Assembly (NCBI GenBank): GCA_964505935.1
Contig: CAZDKX010000059.1
Location: 1 to 19,252 of the forward strand
Origin: JADGQM01 sp964505935
GTDB lineage: Bacteria > Desulfobacterota > Syntrophobacteria > Syntrophobacterales > Syntrophobacteraceae
Direction: 5' to 3'
DNA length: 19,252 bases
The number at the start of each line of letters is the position of its first letter. Position 1 is the stretch's first letter. Positions 15,680 through 19,252 of the stretch are shown piece after piece. Made by a program: the position numbers and the translations under genes. The notes under the pieces are model-generated. The model saw nothing but the letters and a program-made list of their open reading frames with translations. It did not search any database and had not been told where the DNA came from.

Positions 15680-15697
15680 GCCAAGCTCCAGCTTGGC
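15680..15697. repeat. Inverted repeat, 8-bp arms GCCAAGCT around CC
   Basis: Arms GCCAAGCT (15680-15687) and AGCTTGGC (15690-15697) are perfect. It is a shorter relative of its two neighbours, lying eight bases after the first. Confidence 0.65.
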
Positions 15698-15736
15698 GTG
15701 ACTCGTAGCCACAGGAGGCCGGAGCTTCCGAGACTA

Positions 15737-15762
15737 CGTTCCCAAGCTGGAGCTTGGGAACG
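15737..15762. repeat. Inverted repeat, 12-bp arms CGTTCCCAAGCT around GG
   Basis: Perfect arms CGTTCCCAAGCT (15737-15748) and AGCTTGGGAACG (15751-15762). It is the longest of the three palindromes; the centre is GG here and CC in the middle copy, so the copies may lie in opposite orientation. Confidence 0.75.
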
Positions 15763-15807
15763 AGCGGAAACGAGAGGTATTTGCTCCGGGTTATTTCTTA
15801 GTGACCC

Positions 15808-15821
15808 CTTAGCTCTTGGCT
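15808..15821 (+). repeat. Second copy of the CTTAGCTCTTGGCT motif
   Basis: The 14 bases are identical to 15551-15564 in the first heptamer array. Both copies run into G-rich sequence, which suggests duplication of a larger unit that has since decayed. Confidence 0.55.
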
Positions 15822-15881
15822 GGGGCGGGGTCGGCATACCGGCCCGATGCCCCCCAGTTGCTGGCCTTCTGCCCCAACCCC

Positions 15882-15930
15882 CAGCACTCAGCACTCAGCA
15901 CCCAGCACCCAGCACTCAGCACCCAGCACT
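15882..15930 (+). repeat. Heptamer tandem array, seven perfect units of CAGCACY
   Basis: Seven gap-free units differ only in the last base: T, T, C, C, T, C, T. The array ends four bases before the stop codon of the minus-strand gene at 15935. It resembles the short tandemly repeated heptamers (STRR) described in cyanobacteria; the likeness is in form, not in unit sequence. Confidence 0.85.
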
Positions 15931-15934
15931 TGCT

Positions 15935-16267
15935 TCAAAGCTTCAGCTCAAGCTCCTCTAGCATGTGATCCGCAAAGCGGATGATGTGATCGCGCTGCTC
16001 CGGGGAGGCATAAGCAACGCACCGGCACCGAATAACTTGTCGGCTCCGGATGAGAAATTCAAAAGCAACGTCATTCCAGGTGAGATGGACGGCAAAATAG
16101 AAGGGTTGGCATTGAGAGTGCTCACTCTGCACTTCGGTATACAATGTGGGGGGGAGATCCACCCAATAGATGCCTTCCAAAGAAGCGCTGTCGGCGTTTC
16201 GATCCAGGAAGGCCTTGATCTGATGGAAGTCCTCTTCACGCAACTGATCAATGACGTACTGTTTCAT
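15935..16267 (-). CDS. Conserved-looking hypothetical protein, 110 aa
   Basis: I do not recognise a named family. The protein is acidic, soluble and without a signal or membrane segment. It starts MKQYVIDQLREEDFHQIKAFL and contains GIYWVDLPPTLYTEVQSEH near 32-50, PFYFAVHLTWNDVAFEFLIRSR near 55-76, RCRCVAYASPEQRDHIIRFA near 80-99, and an LEELELKL end. The alternation of helical and strand-like segments and the even use of codons look like a real small domain rather than a shadow frame. It may be a type found across Desulfobacterota, but I cannot confirm that. The ATG at 16267-16265 has only GGAAAGGA some 12 bases upstream. It converges with aroC across the repeat block and diverges from the secreted protein gene at 16417. 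Confidence 0.7.
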   Translation of the reverse strand: MKQYVIDQLREEDFHQIKAFLDRNADSASLEGIYWVDLPPTLYTEVQSEHSQCQPFYFAVHLTWNDVAFEFLIRSRQVIRCRCVAYASPEQRDHIIRFADHMLEELELKL

Positions 16268-16372
16268 ACCAATCCGTTATCCTTTCCATTCTAAGTAAGA
16301 AAGCTATCGACTACCTTGCTCTTTCAAGTTAGCATAGTTTCGTCTGACCTTTGTTGGAAAAGCTGGGAACTG

Positions 16373-16387
16373 CGTTGCTTGGCAACG
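16373..16387 (+). other. Small hairpin CGTTGC-TTG-GCAACG upstream of the secreted protein gene
   Basis: Six perfect pairs with a three-base loop, about 30 bp before the ATG at 16417. It may be part of the 5' leader. No function can be assigned. Confidence 0.3.
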
Positions 16388-16416
16388 GCAAACGCCCCTT
16401 TTGCAGCCGGTTAAAG

Positions 16417-17148
16417 ATGAAGAAGGTAATTTACTGTTTGCTGATGGTTGTCCTGCTTGCGGGTCAGGCCATGGCCCAAACCGCCGCGCCAAAGGCTCGC
16501 AAGGCCAGAGCCGGTGGTTACGGCACGCCCGGAGCCCCCACCGGTACCAGAATAAGCGCGGCCATTAATCGGGCAGCCCTCGTCAGAATGGGTGCTTCTC
16601 GCCCGCCAGTGCAGGCGGAACGGCCAAAGCCGCCATTCACCATGGCTAGCCGGGCCCCCTGGTCAGCTTCAGCTCTAGACAATCACCCCGGATTGCCGAC
16701 TTTGGGGGACAGGCCTTTCGACGGCAGCACCCCGGCAGCAAATCCCTTCGCCCCTCCTGATGCATCTCCCGGCAGTCTGTGGAGCCCTCCCGTTTCCCTG
16801 GAATCGGCAACGAACCCCTTCAAGCCGATGGCATCCGCGGTCAATCCATTTCAGGGGTCCCTTTCGACTGCCGCACCGCTTGCACCGAAGACGCCGGGGC
16901 TTTCAGTCCCCTTGTCCCAAAGCTATCCCGCCCGGACACTGAATGCTGTACCAACCACCCCAGCGGCGAGCAACTCGACCGGCATTCTGCCCAGTCCCTG
17001 GGGCAACTTTGGTGGAACCAATGTCTCTTTCCTCCCAAGTCCCGGGGGTTTGCCTTTGAATCTCCTTCCTCAGGGTTCTTCAGGAAACCCCTATTCGCTC
17101 GAAGACCTCTTCCGGGGCAATTCACCCACCTCTCAGTCCTCCCCTTAA
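16417..17148 (+). CDS. Secreted Pro/Ser/Ala-rich protein with NPF motifs
   Basis: No known domain is visible in this 243-residue protein. Residues 1-20 (MKKVIYCLLMVVLLAGQAMA) are a clear Sec signal peptide with AMA-Q cleavage. The mature part is low in charge and rich in Pro, Ser, Ala, Gly and Asn, so it is probably disordered and periplasmic or extracellular. NPF recurs at 109, 133 and 143, and a related NPY occurs at 224 (GNPYSLEDLF). The early mature region is basic (KARKARAGG). The frame could begin earlier at 16351, but only the ATG at 16417 gives the signal peptide; its Shine-Dalgarno sequence is poor. The sensor gene follows after 131 bp in the same direction. A structural, surface or adaptor role is possible, but nothing in the sequence decides. 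Confidence 0.75.
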   Translation: MKKVIYCLLMVVLLAGQAMAQTAAPKARKARAGGYGTPGAPTGTRISAAINRAALVRMGASRPPVQAERPKPPFTMASRAPWSASALDNHPGLPTLGDRPFDGSTPAANPFAPPDASPGSLWSPPVSLESATNPFKPMASAVNPFQGSLSTAAPLAPKTPGLSVPLSQSYPARTLNAVPTTPAASNSTGILPSPWGNFGGTNVSFLPSPGGLPLNLLPQGSSGNPYSLEDLFRGNSPTSQSSP

Positions 17149-17172
17149 CGGCTTGCCAGGTAAGTTTATTTG

Positions 17173-17201
17173 TTCACAGGATGGAGTTTTTGCGATATTT
17201 T
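17173..17201 (+). promoter_or_regulatory. Candidate promoter of the sensor gene
   Basis: TTCACA (17173-17178) and TATTTT (17196-17201) are 17 bp apart in an AT-rich patch. The -35 matches five of six consensus bases and the -10 four. It would start transcription about 70 nt before the sensor ATG. Confidence 0.4.
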
Positions 17202-17279
17202 CACTTTTTGCAGGCGTCTAAGTCGATCTGAAGAGGAAGCCTGCCCAGGGATGACCCTCCCCTGATTACCCAAGGCGGA

Positions 17280-19252
17280 ATGACCATGAGGCTCCGGACC
17301 AAGACCGTTCTCCTCTTCACCACTGCTGGCGCGCTCATCATTATCGTCATGGGCGCACTGCAATTTGTGACTCTGAAAAAAGAAGCGCTCCGGACCATCG
17401 GTGAATCCCTGACCCAGCAACTCGGCCATCTGGACTTCGCACTGACCCATTTCCTGGAAGAAGTGCAAAACGATCTGCTCACCCTTGCCGCGGATGAGCG
17501 GATTCGCACCAGGGAGGACCAGGATTTTACCAGCTTCCTCGAAGCCGATCATGACACGTTCGAATATCGCATCGGCTACCTGGAAAGAGAAATCATTGCC
17601 GCCCTGAATGGCTTTCGCCTCAACCACCCCTATGTGAACTCAGCCTACATGGGGCGCGAAAACGGCAGTTTCGTGCGTTCTCACAAGCGGGAACAACCCA
17701 CCCGCTATGATCCCAGGACGCGGCCCTGGTACCTCCTGGCAAAAAACAATCCGGGCAAAGTGATGAGGACCGCTCCCTATCGTTCGGTAACCACCATGGA
17801 TGTCAACCTCGGGGTGGTTACGGCCTTGATCGACGCCGAGGGCGTCATTTATGGCGTGGTCGGCACCGATATCACCCTGGTCAATCTCACGAGCTACCTT
17901 GCCGGCTTTAGAATCAGCGACGCCGGCAGCATGTTGCTGATCGACGGTGCCGGAGACATCCTGGCCGCGCCCAACGAAGAGCTGCTCTTCAAGAAGGTGG
18001 GCGATGTGTTCCCTTCCGGCGGTGGGTTTTTGATGGATACGGATCACGGCCACACAATGGTCAACACCCCGGAGGGACTCCATTACGCCTATGTTCACAC
18101 CTCACCGTCGATAGGCTGGAAAATCGTCGCGATGCTTCCCGCGGTTGAAATCCAGCAGCGAATCAACCGGGTCGTGTTCACCAGCGTTATGCTGTTCATG
18201 GCCGGGGTCGTTTTGCTCAGCATCTGCACCCTGCTTGGATTATACCGCTACATCATTCGTCCCGTCGGGAAGCTGACGGAGAGCACCAGGCATATCAGAC
18301 AGACCGGTGATCTGGACCATCGCTTCACCATCGACACCAACGATGAAATCAAAGAATTGGCTGACTCCTTCAATGGCATGATGGAGGAACTCAGCTCTAC
18401 TGAGAGGAATCTCAAAGAATCTCAGCGGGAATTGCAGCAGCAGCGGGACCTTTTGGAGGAGCGGGTGCGGGAGCGGACTGTCGCGCTTGAGGCGGTGAAC
18501 CAGAACTTGGTCAACGAGATTGCTGAGCGAAAATTGGCGGAAACCAGGGTTCGGGATTCGAGGCAGCGGCTTGCCCAGATCATCAGCTTTCTGCCGGATG
18601 CCACCTTTGTGATTGATGCCGAGGGCCGAGTGGCCGCCTGGAACCAGGCCATGGAACAAATGAGCGGAATCCCGGCCGCGCTCATGATAGGAAAAGGCAA
18701 CTATGAGCACGCTCTGCCTTTTTTCGGAGAAAGACGGCGGGACTTGATCGACCTGGTGATGGACTGGGATGAAGCGGCCGCGGCCCCCTACAACGAAATC
18801 AAACGAGAACAGGATGCGGCGTCTGCGGAAATTTACTTCCCTGCCTTGAAGGGAGAGGAACGTTATTTATGGGCCGCGGCCCGCCGATTGTACGACGAGT
18901 CCGGGAGCGTAGCGGGCGCCATCGAGTCATTGCGGGACATCACGGAGTGGAAGCGTACGGTCGAAGCTCTGAAGAAGAGCGAAGCCAGACACCGACTGCT
19001 TTTTGACAACGCCAGAGAGGCAATCGTCGTGATACAGCATCAATATTGCCAGTTTGCGAACCCGCAGGCGGTTGAGATCTTCGGTTACCCTCAGGAGGAA
19101 CTGGCCTCGCGACTTATTGGGGATTTCATCCACCCTGATGATCGCCAGATGGTACTCGACCGCTATGCCCAGCGGCTGCAAGATGAGGCACCCCAGGACG
19201 ATTACATCTTTCGTATTCTTGACCGCAAGGGCAACACGAGATGGACTGAGCT
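17280..19252 (+). CDS. Membrane sensor protein, Cache-HAMP-PAS-PAS (3' end beyond window)
   Basis: At least 657 residues are visible and the frame is open at the right edge. TM1 lies at about 9-30. An extracytoplasmic double-Cache domain follows at about 35-295, with the typical DPRTRPWYLLA at 144-154 and GVVGTDITL near 200. TM2 is at about 298-322 and HAMP at about 322-372 (IIRPVGKLTES, DEIKELADSFNGMM). Next are a coiled coil (about 372-428, ERVRERTVALE), PAS1 (about 430-555, FLPDATFVIDAEGRVAAWNQ) and PAS2 (from about 567, IHPDDRQMV). The output domain is cut off; a histidine kinase is most likely, with a diguanylate cyclase next. The Cache domain suggests a small organic ligand. The start is ATG 17280 or ATG 17286; AAGG lies five bases before the first. 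Confidence 0.88.
   Translation, partial: MTMRLRTKTVLLFTTAGALIIIVMGALQFVTLKKEALRTIGESLTQQLGHLDFALTHFLEEVQNDLLTLAADERIRTREDQDFTSFLEADHDTFEYRIGYLEREIIAALNGFRLNHPYVNSAYMGRENGSFVRSHKREQPTRYDPRTRPWYLLAKNNPGKVMRTAPYRSVTTMDVNLGVVTALIDAEGVIYGVVGTDITLVNLTSYLAGFRISDAGSMLLIDGAGDILAAPNEELLFKKVGDVFPSGGGFLMDTDHGHTMVNTPEGLHYAYVHTSPSIGWKIVAMLPAVEIQQRINRVVFTSVMLFMAGVVLLSICTLLGLYRYIIRPVGKLTESTRHIRQTGDLDHRFTIDTNDEIKELADSFNGMMEELSSTERNLKESQRELQQQRDLLEERVRERTVALEAVNQNLVNEIAERKLAETRVRDSRQRLAQIISFLPDATFVIDAEGRVAAWNQAMEQMSGIPAALMIGKGNYEHALPFFGERRRDLIDLVMDWDEAAAAPYNEIKREQDAASAEIYFPALKGEERYLWAAARRLYDESGSVAGAIESLRDITEWKRTVEALKKSEARHRLLFDNAREAIVVIQHQYCQFANPQAVEIFGYPQEELASRLIGDFIHPDDRQMVLDRYAQRLQDEAPQDDYIFRILDRKGNTRWTE

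Larger units (their letters stand above)
15556..15934. other. 379-bp non-coding repeat block between convergent aroC and the 110-codon gene
   Basis: This stretch holds no credible gene. It is filled by a heptamer array at each end, a nested GC-rich hairpin, three inverted repeats with the core CCAAGCT or CCAAGC, and a second copy of the left heptamer motif. Open frames crossing it translate to repeat-derived peptides such as SQAGAWE and show no protein character. No T-run follows any of the hairpins, so classical terminators are not evident, although the hairpins could still end or protect both transcripts. Confidence 0.75.

Noticed and set aside
15542..15930. CRISPR array
   Set aside because: The repeats are seven-base units without spacers, and no cas gene is present.
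15283..15961. Open frames on both strands through the repeat block, with peptides such as SQAGAWE
   Set aside because: The peptides are translations of the inverted repeats and heptamers, and the frames have no start signals.

Overview
The window looks like a chromosomal piece of an anaerobic bacterium with moderately high GC. It carries a bacterial-type CO dehydrogenase/acetyl-CoA synthase (Wood-Ljungdahl) operon together with a proteobacterial-style clpS-clpA-aat N-degron cluster. I infer a Desulfobacterota (former deltaproteobacterial) sulfate reducer or syntroph of the Syntrophobacter/Desulfobacca kind. The lineage is inference from gene content, not a database result.

Left third (1-7221, minus strand): acsD, cooS/acsA, acsB, acsC and the start of acsE are read leftward and cover the carbonyl branch and the methyl transfer step. 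AcsE moves the methyl group from methyl-THF to the corrinoid protein AcsCD, CooS reduces CO2 to CO (or the reverse), and AcsB joins methyl, CO and CoA. All cluster-ligand cysteines I can check are present. The first gene, acsD, uses a TTG start behind a strong Shine-Dalgarno sequence. It appears to have a leader of about 395 nt from a promoter near 7622-7650 that carries palindromes.

Middle (7222-14294): the 615-bp acsD upstream region separates the operon from a divergent, exported HtrA/Deg-type serine protease. Converging on that gene is a minus-strand series of clpS, clpA, aat and a HypE-like AIR-synthase-family gene. ClpS, ClpA and Aat form the bacterial N-degron pathway: Aat tags N-termini with Leu/Phe, ClpS recognises them, and ClpA unfolds the substrate for ClpP. 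The HypE-like protein lacks the C-terminal cysteine of true HypE.

Right third (14295-19252): aroC (chorismate synthase) diverges from clpS. Between aroC and a convergent 110-codon hypothetical gene lies a 379-bp non-coding block packed with heptanucleotide tandem repeats and long inverted repeats. One heptamer array supplies the last codons and the stop of aroC. Smaller heptamer runs of the same style lie between clpA and aat. A secreted Pro/Ser/Ala-rich protein and a membrane Cache-HAMP-PAS-PAS sensor, cut by the window edge, follow.

I did not find a convincing new defence or mobile system. The most unusual material is the repeat block and its invasion of gene ends, the HypE-like gene beside the N-degron genes, and the long acs leader. 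No tRNA, rRNA, CRISPR array, insertion sequence or phage gene was recognised.
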